From a virus, in IMG/VR virus record IMGVR_UViG_3300025151_000050, positions 1-52,037 of that record: a stretch of DNA of 52,037 nt; one strand, 5' to 3'. Numbering within the stretch: the first letter of the stretch is position 1; each line of letters begins with the position of its first letter. The translations under genes were made by a program, and so were the position numbers. The notes under the pieces were generated by a model that saw only the letters and a program-made list of their open reading frames with translations, ran no database searches and was not told the DNA's origin. This document shows positions 28,588-35,687 of this stretch, one piece after another.

Positions 28588-28769
28588 TTAAATAACTTTA
28601 TCGCTTGTAGAGTTAATGGATGGTCGCAAAACTGCCTACATCCTTTATTAATAATTTTTTTTGGTATATCTTTTGGTTCTTCGTCTTTAAAATACTTAAA
28701 CCAAGTACATTTATTATTTTCAAAGAACTTACAATTAAAACAAGAAACCTGGGGGGCTTCGCCCCCCAT
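28584..28769 (-). CDS. Cys-rich zinc-ribbon-like small protein
   Basis: I choose ATG 28769 because AAAAGGAAAC precedes it; the frame extends further to a TTG at 28787. The 61-residue product has C10-x2-C13-x7-C21 and C44-x3-C48, a likely zinc-binding arrangement, around a basic and acidic middle. The first codons lie inside a seven-base-pair GC hairpin. No family is named with confidence; small Cys-rich phage proteins often modify host transcription or are DNA-associated. Confidence 0.55.
   Translation of the reverse strand: MGGEAPQVSCFNCKFFENNKCTWFKYFKDEEPKDIPKKIINKGCRQFCDHPLTLQAIKLFK
28751..28767 (-). promoter_or_regulatory. Very stable GC hairpin over a start codon
   Basis: GGGGGGC (28751-28757) and GCCCCCC (28761-28767) form a perfect seven-base-pair stem with a three-base loop, flanked by GAAAC/GTTTC repeats. 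In this AT-rich DNA it is striking. On the minus strand it includes the G of the ATG start of the Cys-rich gene and follows the SD, so it could limit initiation or stabilise the mRNA 5' end. On the plus strand it resembles the TTCG-loop stem-loops known from T4 early genes. Confidence 0.5.
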
Positions 28770-28822
28770 TAGTTTCCTTTTCGACAAGACAACACCATCC
28801 CTGGCATTACCTAAATCTCTTC

Positions 28823-28838
28823 ATATCTTATAAGATAT
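28823..28838. promoter_or_regulatory. Perfect 16-base palindrome in a 108-base gap
   Basis: The gap between the DUF932 gene and the Cys-rich gene contains ATATCTTATAAGATAT, a perfect palindrome, and nearby AATAAT...ATTATT repeats. It may be a protein-binding operator or a weak terminator. No T-run follows on the minus strand. Confidence 0.3.
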
Positions 28839-28877
28839 CCACATATCATAGATAATAATGTAAGATATTATTAATAG

Positions 28878-29693
28878 CTACGCAACACATTTTAACAGAT
28901 TGTCTGTAACATATGCATTATGACTAAACGATGCAACTGTAGGTTTCTTTTCATGCCATAGTATATCAGTACAAGCATTATATAAATCCCACATAGTATT
29001 CTTAGTTAATGCAGAATTATCATCGTCATTTACATAGTTATTAAGATATTGGTCTGTTATCTTACCCCATGTAGTTGTGGGTAGTGCAGGTATATTTTGC
29101 CTAGCAATCTTTAGAGTATCTAAATCCATTTCTAGATTTGTCATAGCTCTAAATTTTCTAGCAATACTCTCTACACTATTCCCACAACCATTTATGATAT
29201 TGACGACTTTCATCATTTCTTCTTCATAACCTTGGCTTGATATATCGTGTTTGAATCGATAGGAGTTGAAATGGTCGTTAGTCATCATACCATTAGTACA
29301 TACAAGTCTCATTAAGAATAACTTCATTTTTAATGCAGTGCTACCATCATAGCTATTCCAAAATCCTAAACCTAACGCTACATCATCATCTTTAGCTATT
29401 TGAACTCTATGAGTTTGAGATACTAGTCCATAAAAATATCTTCTACCATCAAAGAACTCTTTAGCTGGAGTAAATTCAGCATTACAAAGACTAGATATAG
29501 TATCAGCCATTTCTTTTACATCTTTGTTAGGTATTAATAAATATTTCTGTCCTACTACACCACATTCTACCCAGTCTTCTCTGCCTGTTCCATCTTTATT
29601 ATTCTTTATTTCTTTTCGCTGCACAGCAAAAGCTGAGGATGTAATCCCCTGATAATCTAAGGGGACTTTTCTTATTTCGTTATATGGATACAT
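28878..29693 (-). CDS. DUF932-family phage/plasmid-like protein
   Basis: This 271-residue protein matches the DUF932 pattern of phage and plasmid proteins: a central ALGLGFWNSYDGSTALKMKL block followed by LMRLVCTNGMM, where the R-L-V-C-x-N-G signature is conserved. The family is common in replication regions of phages and plasmids, and its biochemical role is not established. It follows the primase-helicase gene in the same operon (single shared base at 29693). Length is near the family norm. Confidence 0.75.
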   Translation of the reverse strand: MYPYNEIRKVPLDYQGITSSAFAVQRKEIKNNKDGTGREDWVECGVVGQKYLLIPNKDVKEMADTISSLCNAEFTPAKEFFDGRRYFYGLVSQTHRVQIAKDDDVALGLGFWNSYDGSTALKMKLFLMRLVCTNGMMTNDHFNSYRFKHDISSQGYEEEMMKVVNIINGCGNSVESIARKFRAMTNLEMDLDTLKIARQNIPALPTTTWGKITDQYLNNYVNDDDNSALTKNTMWDLYNACTDILWHEKKPTVASFSHNAYVTDNLLKCVA

Positions 29694-31438
29694 TATAAAT
29701 TCCTTTCCATTTTAAGTTTGTTAAGTTTTAATACTAAGTTAAGTTGTTCCTTTTCTCTATTAGCAGTTGTAGCTACATGAAGCAATTTAATATTACCATC
29801 TTGACCTTTACGAGGTGTGATAGATAATACTTTACTTGCATTATATGCTATACGAAATGAGCCACGTGATGAAGCAATATTCATACCTTCAGCCATAGCT
29901 GTTTTAGTAATTTCTGATACAGCAAATACAACTAGGTTATTTCTAATAGCTACTTCTGTTAACGCACCTGCTATTTCCTCCATCTTGAGATTTAAGTCCT
30001 TATGCTTTGATTGCATTAAACCTATGTGGTCTACAACTACAACCTCTGGTTTAACAGGAAGCATATTTATCTTTTTCTCAAGCTCAAGAGCTAAACAAGG
30101 AGCATAGTCTACATACAACCATTTGAAAGCATCACTTATACCGTTCATACTTTGTTGGTAATACTCTCGTATCTCTTCTTCTGACCAGCCTTTTTCTATT
30201 TGAATAAAACGTTGCCATATTTGCCTAGCAGACATTTCCATTTCTAAGAAATAAGTTGGTCGTTTAAGATGATTAACCCAATTCTGTAAGAGCATAGTCT
30301 TCATAGATTTAGGTGGAGCTTGTATAACAACTAACTCGCCAGGATATATAGGAAATTCTACGCCATATTGTTTACCTATATCTATTGGCTTTAAATCACT
30401 ACGATAGAAATTAATTAAATTAGTTTCCATCTGTTCAGCTGTCATCAAACTAGTAGACTTCTTTGATTTATAGATTTTGCATGTAGATTTACAATAACTA
30501 TCCATTACTGTATCCATACATCCGTATCTATAGCCATTACCTCCATGACCTTTATAGCAATCAGTAACAATTCTATCCATTTCTGACACTTTAAATGGAT
30601 GTGAATCACTACTTACACGTTTACGCCAATCTTCCATAATAAGCCTAACTGTATGCTCAGGATAACGCCATCGCAGCCACGCAGCAATACGCAATGCTAC
30701 TGCATGACGATTTCCAAATGATGTACCTTGCAACATACCTGATATACAAGGATGATTGACAGGGTCAGGATTCATACCTACTTCGGTTTTATACATAACT
30801 GTTTCTTTCTTAACATTACGAACAAGAACATCGAATACTGGATTAGCAGCAATCAATTCTTTCGGCAACTTATCTTGTCGAGATTTACTAGCTAAGGATT
30901 GTATCTCTATTCCAGATAGACTATTTAATTCTTTTTCATCCATATATATTTTCCATAATCTGGATTTAGTATTTAAAGTATTATTTAGTCTTATTATTCT
31001 TGTTTTATCAGTTACTGAAGCATCAGCATAATCGTATACACCTTTCTTGGTAAGTTCATCTTTAACTTTAAGATGTAGATTTTGACAAGGCTCCCATTTA
31101 AAAGCAGTGTCAGGTATACCTATATGAAAACCTCTGCCACTAAAATATATATTATATGGAACTTCTAGTTTCTTAAGTAGTTTAAGAAGCTCTATTGTTT
31201 TAGCTTTAGCAGTTTCTATAGTATTACCATCTACATCTAATAAAAACTCTTTAGGCATATATATCTTACCATCAAAACCTGATAATGATTTAGTGCCTTC
31301 AAAGAACTTTATTACATAGCTATCATAACCATACAAAGAAATAAATGTATCCTTAGCTGTATTCTCAAACGAAGATTTCTTAGACGAATCAAAGAAATGA
31401 TGTCTATCAGAATAGCTAAACGCAAATTCTCTTATCAT
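29693..31438 (-). CDS. Archaeo-eukaryotic primase fused to DnaB/RecA-like helicase
   Basis: This 581-residue protein joins two enzymes. Residues 60-165 have archaeo-eukaryotic primase motifs: FLLDVDG (D68, D70), SGRGFHI (100-106, catalytic His 105) and ADASVTDKTRIIRL (D139, R147, R150). Residues 228-321 carry HPCISGMLQG (C231), GC (C307), C316 and C320, which resemble the four-cysteine Fe-S region of PriL-like primase C-domains. From about 360 a RecA-fold helicase follows, with Walker A APPKSMKT (374-381) and Walker B VVVVDH (466-471). Walker A has Met where Gly normally precedes Lys. The protein should prime and unwind phage DNA. It is preceded by SD AAGGAG and a structured leader. Confidence 0.85.
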   Translation of the reverse strand: MIREFAFSYSDRHHFFDSSKKSSFENTAKDTFISLYGYDSYVIKFFEGTKSLSGFDGKIYMPKEFLLDVDGNTIETAKAKTIELLKLLKKLEVPYNIYFSGRGFHIGIPDTAFKWEPCQNLHLKVKDELTKKGVYDYADASVTDKTRIIRLNNTLNTKSRLWKIYMDEKELNSLSGIEIQSLASKSRQDKLPKELIAANPVFDVLVRNVKKETVMYKTEVGMNPDPVNHPCISGMLQGTSFGNRHAVALRIAAWLRWRYPEHTVRLIMEDWRKRVSSDSHPFKVSEMDRIVTDCYKGHGGNGYRYGCMDTVMDSYCKSTCKIYKSKKSTSLMTAEQMETNLINFYRSDLKPIDIGKQYGVEFPIYPGELVVIQAPPKSMKTMLLQNWVNHLKRPTYFLEMEMSARQIWQRFIQIEKGWSEEEIREYYQQSMNGISDAFKWLYVDYAPCLALELEKKINMLPVKPEVVVVDHIGLMQSKHKDLNLKMEEIAGALTEVAIRNNLVVFAVSEITKTAMAEGMNIASSRGSFRIAYNASKVLSITPRKGQDGNIKLLHVATTANREKEQLNLVLKLNKLKMERNL

Positions 31439-31458
31439 ATTATTTCTCCTTGGGGTTA

Positions 31459-31548
31459 AAATGGGGACTCACGTATTCCTTCGCCTAACAGGGCACCTGA
31501 AAAGGTTATCGTAATTAGGACTTACAGGACGAGTTGATGTCCCCATTT
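31459..31548 (-). ncRNA. Structured leader RNA before the primase-helicase gene
   Basis: The 120-base gap contains a perfect ten-base-pair closing stem: AAATGGGGAC (31459-31468) with GTCCCCATTT (31539-31548). The 70-base interior on the minus strand can fold into ACCT-TTTC-AGGT and GCC-CTGTTA-GGC hairpins and possibly GTAA/TTAC, giving a multi-branched form. It ends about 20 bases before the primase-helicase start and its SD. It could be a regulatory leader, processing site or terminator-antiterminator element. No known riboswitch class is recognised. Confidence 0.5.
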
Positions 31549-31558
31549 ATAGGGTTAT

Positions 31559-32059
31559 TTAGAACGGGTCAGCAGTAGCTGTACTGTCAGCAGGCTTTTG
31601 TGTCCTACCAGCAATGTATTTCTCAGCTGCTTGCTTAATGTTTTCTATTCTATCTTCAGTATATTTATCTACTGCATTCTCAAATGGTGCGGCAGGAGCA
31701 ACCTTCTGAGCTACTTCTGCATATCCATTAGCATTTTTATAGAATAAAACTTGTAATTTCTTACCTTTTAATGATGCAGGACTGTCATCTAACGATGCCA
31801 TTTTAGTTCCATCATCACTTTCATGCTCTTCAAGAACATCAGGATTACAGCTACGAATCATATTAGATACGCTAAACTCTTCACCATCTTGTCCTCTTGC
31901 TTCCCAGATTCTACATTTAAGAGTTTCTGGATAGTCTTCAAACCATAAATCAACAAATCCAGAGCCATTATAGTCTCCTCTTTTAGCTTGACTTATCGTT
32001 ACATTCTTCCATCCTTCACCGAAAGATGTTCCTGATTTTTCTTTTACAGTAATTGCCAT
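31559..32059 (-). CDS. Single-stranded DNA-binding protein-like (OB-fold candidate)
   Basis: This 166-residue protein has an N-terminal beta-rich domain (residues 1-125; FVDLWFEDYPETLKCRIWEA, LKGKKLQVLFYKN) compatible with an OB-fold, a flexible linker and an acidic C-terminus ending TADPF. That ending resembles the protein-interaction tail (DDIPF type) of bacterial SSBs. It lies directly between the recombinase-like ATPase and the primase-helicase, as expected for a replication/recombination SSB. The fold is inferred. Confidence 0.6.
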   Translation of the reverse strand: MAITVKEKSGTSFGEGWKNVTISQAKRGDYNGSGFVDLWFEDYPETLKCRIWEARGQDGEEFSVSNMIRSCNPDVLEEHESDDGTKMASLDDSPASLKGKKLQVLFYKNANGYAEVAQKVAPAAPFENAVDKYTEDRIENIKQAAEKYIAGRTQKPADSTATADPF

Positions 32060-32062
32060 TAC

Positions 32063-32818
32063 TTATTCTCCTTGTGTTTTATTAATTAATGTTTTACAAC
32101 TAAGCGTTTTACCACTACCAGGTTCTCCTATAATAAGAATCTTTGCTGAATCCCAGCCTTTCTTCTTTATTACATCAAGTATTACCTGATAATCTTGTGG
32201 CATTTCAGGTTCTAACATTTGACTTCTATCTTTTGCATGACAATAGTGTTCGTCTCTAGCTGTTACCCAAACATACTCTCTTTCACCTTTCTTATTTTTC
32301 TTAACTTTGGTATACAATACAAAGTCAAACCATTTACCAACATCTACTTTAGTAGAGCCTTCGATATATGGCATCATTCGCAATACACCATTTTCATTGT
32401 CTTGTTCTGCTTTAGAATGACAATTAACTATCAAACTACATGGAATAGAGTTAGTAAAAGCAAAGAAACTATCTAGTTTATCCTTCAATTTACCCCATTG
32501 CTGTAGTTTTAACGCATCTTGTGAGCCTTTTAGCTCTCTTGCGTACTTTTTAGCCATTTCACTAGCTGTGTCAATAACCATACATTCTACTTTATGGCCA
32601 TCTTTAGGCACAACCTTTAGAGATGTCTGATTTACTTTAACACCATCTATATCAACAACTGATTCAACTCTTTCACGAGTCCATAGCTGTGCTATAAATG
32701 ATGAGAAGTCTGAGAATGTATTAAATTCAAGTGGGCTATATCCAAACATTTGTTTAATACTATCTCTGCTTCCTAGTGATTTGTAACCGTTTTCTAGGTC
32801 AACATATAGTGTTTTCAT
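32063..32818 (-). CDS. Sak4/RecA-like ATPase with circularly permuted P-loop
   Basis: This 251-residue protein contains all parts of a Sak4-type recombinase in changed order. It begins with the strand normally after Walker A (MKTLYVDLENGYKSL; D7, E9), followed by Walker B ECMVIDTASE (D83), a sensor-like SLIVNCHSK (128-136), the DFVLYTKV strand pair and TARDE...AKDR. Walker A, GEPGSGKT at 231-238, comes last, only 13 residues from the C-terminus. The SD AAGGAAA upstream supports the start, and no second P-loop frame exists upstream. It probably binds ATP and promotes single-strand annealing or strand exchange with the SSB-like neighbour. Confidence 0.8.
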   Translation of the reverse strand: MKTLYVDLENGYKSLGSRDSIKQMFGYSPLEFNTFSDFSSFIAQLWTRERVESVVDIDGVKVNQTSLKVVPKDGHKVECMVIDTASEMAKKYARELKGSQDALKLQQWGKLKDKLDSFFAFTNSIPCSLIVNCHSKAEQDNENGVLRMMPYIEGSTKVDVGKWFDFVLYTKVKKNKKGEREYVWVTARDEHYCHAKDRSQMLEPEMPQDYQVILDVIKKKGWDSAKILIIGEPGSGKTLSCKTLINKTQGE

Positions 32819-32895
32819 ACGTTATTATTTCCTTTTTTATTTGATTTTTAGTAAGTGTTAAATTTACAATAACTTATACAATAATAAAAGAAATA

Positions 32896-33102
32896 TTACT
32901 TACTTACATTATATGTGTACTTAGCATAACCCTTTTTAGGTACAATATTAGTCTCAATATCATGACCTTCTTGCCTTAGATTAAATATTAAAGCACCTAA
33001 CCTAAAGCTTCCATATTTTTCTAAAGCTTCAAGTGGTGTTATGCTGCCATATGTTTGTAAGTGAGTAAGTACTTTTTCTTGTTTACTTATTTTCTTGTCC
33101 AT
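32896..33102 (-). CDS. Helix-turn-helix protein (HTH_39-like)
   Basis: This 68-residue protein has the pattern of the small phage winged-helix family HTH_39: KQEKVLTHLQTYGSITPLEA, EKYGSFRLGALIFNLRQEGH, then DIETNIVPKK. The recognition helix should be FRLGALIFNLRQEG, followed by a beta wing (KKGYAKYTYNV). It may regulate early phage transcription or alter host promoters. It overlaps the upstream 51-residue gene by 20 bases. Confidence 0.7.
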   Translation of the reverse strand: MDKKISKQEKVLTHLQTYGSITPLEALEKYGSFRLGALIFNLRQEGHDIETNIVPKKGYAKYTYNVSK

Positions 33103-33238
33103 AATACTCCTTTGCTGTTATTTTGTTGTCTTTAATAGTATTCCAATTGACTGATTTGGGAAGATTATCCCAGTCATATCCTAAATCGTAACCGTAATCT
33201 GATAGCCAATCTTGTGCTACATCTTTTACTCTACCCAT
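33083..33238 (-). CDS. Small acidic protein (51 aa)
   Basis: The frame starts at ATG 33238 with SD AAGGAGAATAAAA inside the upstream gene, and runs to TAA 33083 within the HTH gene. The sequence is acidic and aromatic (DWLSDYGYDLGYDWDNLPKS). Small acidic phage proteins may mimic DNA or bind host enzymes; here that is speculation. The precise SD and overlaps support a real gene. Confidence 0.5.
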   Translation of the reverse strand: MGRVKDVAQDWLSDYGYDLGYDWDNLPKSVNWNTIKDNKITAKEYYGQENK

Positions 33239-33482
33239 TTTTTATTCTCCTTATCAATATCCATTCTCCAGTATGAGTAACATGATGAATAATCTTTTCT
33301 TGCATTTGCCTATCATTTAACTCACCATCCTCCCATATTTCTTCTGCAGGTACTTCTTCCCAGTTATCTACATCTTCACCCATATCTTTATCTTTCCACC
33401 AATGATATCTTTTATCTTTGGGTTGTTCGTTTACAACTGGTTTACATACACATACTTTATAAATACATTTACATTCAATCAT
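33231..33482 (-). CDS. Small protein with N-terminal cysteine cluster
   Basis: This 83-residue protein begins MIECKCIYKVCVCKP, with CxC at 4-6 and 11-13, which could bind zinc or an Fe-S cluster. An acidic central region (WWKDKDMGEDVDNWEEVPAE) and a beta-like C-terminus (GEWILIRRIKNG) follow. It lies immediately downstream of the radical SAM gene. The acidic core may also suggest a host-protein inhibitor. Not assigned to a family. Confidence 0.5.
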   Translation of the reverse strand: MIECKCIYKVCVCKPVVNEQPKDKRYHWWKDKDMGEDVDNWEEVPAEEIWEDGELNDRQMQEKIIHHVTHTGEWILIRRIKNG

Positions 33483-33492
33483 ATTAATCTCC

Positions 33493-34353
33493 TTAGAATA
33501 TATATCTTATTGTTTGCCATGGTATGTTGTGATAATGTAGATTCTCAAACTTTTTAATGTAATCTTTCTTAAATCTATAGTAATAACGTATATTATCACC
33601 TCCATATTCAGATGTTTTATCTTCCTGTAAGCTTGGATTCCACAAAAATTCTTCACCAGATACATCATTATCTACATTATATTGATGCATTTCTTTATTA
33701 TGAGTTAAAAATATGCATTCTGCTTTGACTTTATCTTTAATACTATCATCTACAATAGCATTTACATGAGTAAATAACTCTTTATAATCTTCTACAAAGT
33801 CTTTATACATAATAATAGGTGAGTAATTTAGATGCACATCGTATCCAGCTTCATAAAAATCATTAACAGCTTTAATTCTGTCAAGTATTTTACTTGTACC
33901 AGGCTCTAATACATCAGACATCACTTGTGGCATTAAACTAAAGCGTATTCTAACCTTACGATTAGCGTTATATTTTAATAAATGTTTATTTACATACTTA
34001 GTAGCTGCTGTGCCCATAGCTTTTTCATTACTTTTAAAATAATCAAATAGCTTTTCCCATTCGTGGTACTTTGCATGAGCTACATAGTCCTCGTTACAGC
34101 TAAAGTCATAAGTATAATATGTTTCGTGTGTTTGATTAGGCTCTTTAGGCCAATCAAGTAGCCATAAATGTCTATCAATAGCATCTAATATAGCATTTGT
34201 ATTCTTAGCAATTGTCAAACCATGTTTATTATGCCTACGCATATAACAATAACTACATTTATATATACAGCCATAACCAAAGCTGGGAGTTATATAGTCG
34301 CTACTACGACCTGAAGGTCGAATAATCATTGACTTTCTATCTATATATTTCAT
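33493..34353 (-). CDS. Radical SAM protein, spore-photoproduct-lyase-like
   Basis: I place the start at ATG 34353 because SD AGGAGC precedes it; the open frame extends to TTG 34392 but that part folds as a leader RNA. The 286-residue protein has the radical SAM cluster motif CIYKCSYCY (C29, C33, C36). Later segments KVRIRFSLMPQVM and the GYDVHLNYSPIIM strand follow the spore photoproduct lyase pattern of a serine-rich strand then a P-I-I block. These enzymes use a 5'-deoxyadenosyl radical to repair thymine dimers. Other substrates, such as modified nucleotides, are possible. Confidence 0.75.
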   Translation of the reverse strand: MKYIDRKSMIIRPSGRSSDYITPSFGYGCIYKCSYCYMRRHNKHGLTIAKNTNAILDAIDRHLWLLDWPKEPNQTHETYYTYDFSCNEDYVAHAKYHEWEKLFDYFKSNEKAMGTAATKYVNKHLLKYNANRKVRIRFSLMPQVMSDVLEPGTSKILDRIKAVNDFYEAGYDVHLNYSPIIMYKDFVEDYKELFTHVNAIVDDSIKDKVKAECIFLTHNKEMHQYNVDNDVSGEEFLWNPSLQEDKTSEYGGDNIRYYYRFKKDYIKKFENLHYHNIPWQTIRYIF

Positions 34354-34368
34354 TCTTGCTCCTGTATA

Positions 34369-34422
34369 AGGGCCTGCAACCTTGGTTATCAACTATTCGT
34401 CACAGGATTTACTGCAGACCCT
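34369..34422 (-). ncRNA. Structured leader before the radical SAM gene
   Basis: On the minus strand 34422-34413 (AGGGTCTGCA) pairs with 34378-34369 (TGCAGGCCCT): ten base pairs with one G-U. The 34-base loop contains TCCTGT and GATAACC...AGGT, also found in the leader at 31459-31548. The stem ends next to the SD of the radical SAM gene, so folding could hide or expose the ribosome site. Confidence 0.5.
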
Positions 34423-34432
34423 ATTATATTAT

Positions 34433-34684
34433 TTAATCTTTTAATCCTAATACTGGTAAAACATCTTGCTCTTTACCTGTTCCATACCATAATGCTCCAC
34501 CATCATTACCTTCATCATCTGCTTGTAATATTAATCGTGTGCCATTATCAAGAACTATACATACAGGCCTAGAATGCCAGTCATAATCTCTAGCTTCTTC
34601 AACACCCATATATTTTACATCAACTATTTTACGTTTAAGTAATACATCACGTGCTTTTTCATTCCAATATTCTGGTAAATCCAT
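34433..34684 (-). CDS. Small hypothetical early protein
   Basis: This 83-residue protein begins MDLPEYWNEKARDVLLKRKI. Strands typical of a small beta barrel follow (IVDVKYMGVEEA, PVCIVLDNGTRLILQADDEG). The N-D-G-G-A-L-W-Y pattern near residue 62 suggests a small metal- or nucleotide-binding domain, but no named family fits with certainty. It follows the alpha-CTD-like gene with a shared base (TAATG). Confidence 0.5.
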   Translation of the reverse strand: MDLPEYWNEKARDVLLKRKIVDVKYMGVEEARDYDWHSRPVCIVLDNGTRLILQADDEGNDGGALWYGTGKEQDVLPVLGLKD

Positions 34685-35244
34685 TATTTAGTCTCCTTAA
34701 TTTCTTTGTATTCATTTAGTTTTTCTCTTATTTCTCTTGCAGATTTACGTCCCATATTTTTATATTTTAAAAGTCTACTTTCAGGTATATACATAAGCTC
34801 TTCAAGATATTTAAATCCAGCATTTAAAAGACAATGATGTGTTCTAACACTAAATTCAGCATCTTGTATTGGAGTAATTAATTCTGCACCTTTATATTGA
34901 GAAGCAAACTTTTTATCAGTATATACATAATTAGATTTTACTTTTTCAATACATCTTAAAGCACCTTCTCTTTTTACTTTAAATACTACATGAAGTCTTC
35001 TTTTAACTTCATCAGGATTAACTTTAGGATAGTTTTCATTGTTTAAAATATAATTAGGTACATCACGATAATGATGCCATTGTTTACGTTGGTATATTTT
35101 ACACCATTGTCTAGCTCTTTCTTCTGTTACATCAAAATAAAACTTTTCACCTACTTTCATCTCAGACATAATTTGCATTGCCAGACTTTTAGGATATACT
35201 AGTTTTAATTTATTATTTTTTGTATATACTTTATATAATTCCAT
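34684..35244 (-). CDS. RNA polymerase alpha-subunit C-terminal-domain-like protein
   Basis: Starting at ATG 35244 (SD CAGGAG) gives 186 residues; the frame continues upstream but that part lacks an SD and belongs to a leader. Residues 121-180 match bacterial alpha-CTD: PIQDAEFSVRTHHCLLNAGF, then a helix, then LKYKNMGRKSAREIREKL. Residues equivalent to the UP-element-binding set are partly kept: R134 (R265 of E. coli alpha), C138, G165, K167, S168, E171. N268 is His and K271 is Leu. The N-terminal 110 residues are unassigned. It may bind promoters or activators and redirect host RNA polymerase. Confidence 0.85.
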   Translation of the reverse strand: MELYKVYTKNNKLKLVYPKSLAMQIMSEMKVGEKFYFDVTEERARQWCKIYQRKQWHHYRDVPNYILNNENYPKVNPDEVKRRLHVVFKVKREGALRCIEKVKSNYVYTDKKFASQYKGAELITPIQDAEFSVRTHHCLLNAGFKYLEELMYIPESRLLKYKNMGRKSAREIREKLNEYKEIKETK

Positions 35245-35687
35245 TGTTTTCTCCTGTGAGTTGATATTTATTATTAGTGATATACTTATTGAAGCATTAT
35301 TAAGCTTTTTTATCATTCTATGGTAGTGCCTTAAAGACTGTGCTTGTAGTCCATATATTTTGTTTCCATCTCCATCAACAGTTTGCATGGGAGAACTTTA
35401 AGGTTCCTGGAATAAACTTAGGCTAACTTCTCAGGACTGCCATAGCTATAGTTAGCTACTTATATATGCTTTAGAGCTGTACCACACAATAACGGGCCAT
35501 TAAGGATATATTGTCCACCTTACTCTATAATTTAAAAGGGGGCTTGACCCTCGTTAGTGCCTAACAAACATTGTAAGTAAAATGTAAACACTCGCCTGTC
35601 AATATCCCCCTAAATGATTGGGTGCGACAGTATTTAAACTGCTAAAGATTTGCTGTCACACAACTCTTCGCACCCACAACATAGAAT
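35245..35687 (-). ncRNA. Gene-free leader with two strong closed RNA structures
   Basis: These 443 bases precede the alpha-CTD-like gene. Structure 1: GGGTGCGA (35620-35627) pairs with TCGCACCC (35668-35675), eight base pairs, with CAGT/ACTG inside. Structure 2: AGGGGG plus TTGAC on the plus strand (35537-35548) pair with GTCAA and CCCCCT (35598-35611), enclosing ACATT/AATGT and GTTAG/CTAAC hairpins. On the minus strand structure 2 ends in CCCCCTTTT, so it may also terminate transcription. About 285 further bases show only weak pairing. An open frame over 35245-35388 lacks an SD and I do not treat it as coding. Confidence 0.5.

Noticed and set aside
29817-30107. 96-codon plus-strand frame opposite the primase-helicase gene
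   Set aside because: Shadow of a well-supported gene; no SD or protein-like features.
35245-35388. N-terminal 48-codon extension of the alpha-CTD-like gene
   Set aside because: No SD at 35388, composition unlike the rest, and a good SD (CAGGAG) serves ATG 35244, so the region is treated as leader.
35618-35677. Possible tRNA (GGGTGCG...CGCACCC with a T-arm-like hairpin)
   Set aside because: Too short (about 57 bases), six-base T-loop without TTCRA, no anticodon arm; kept as a structured RNA only.
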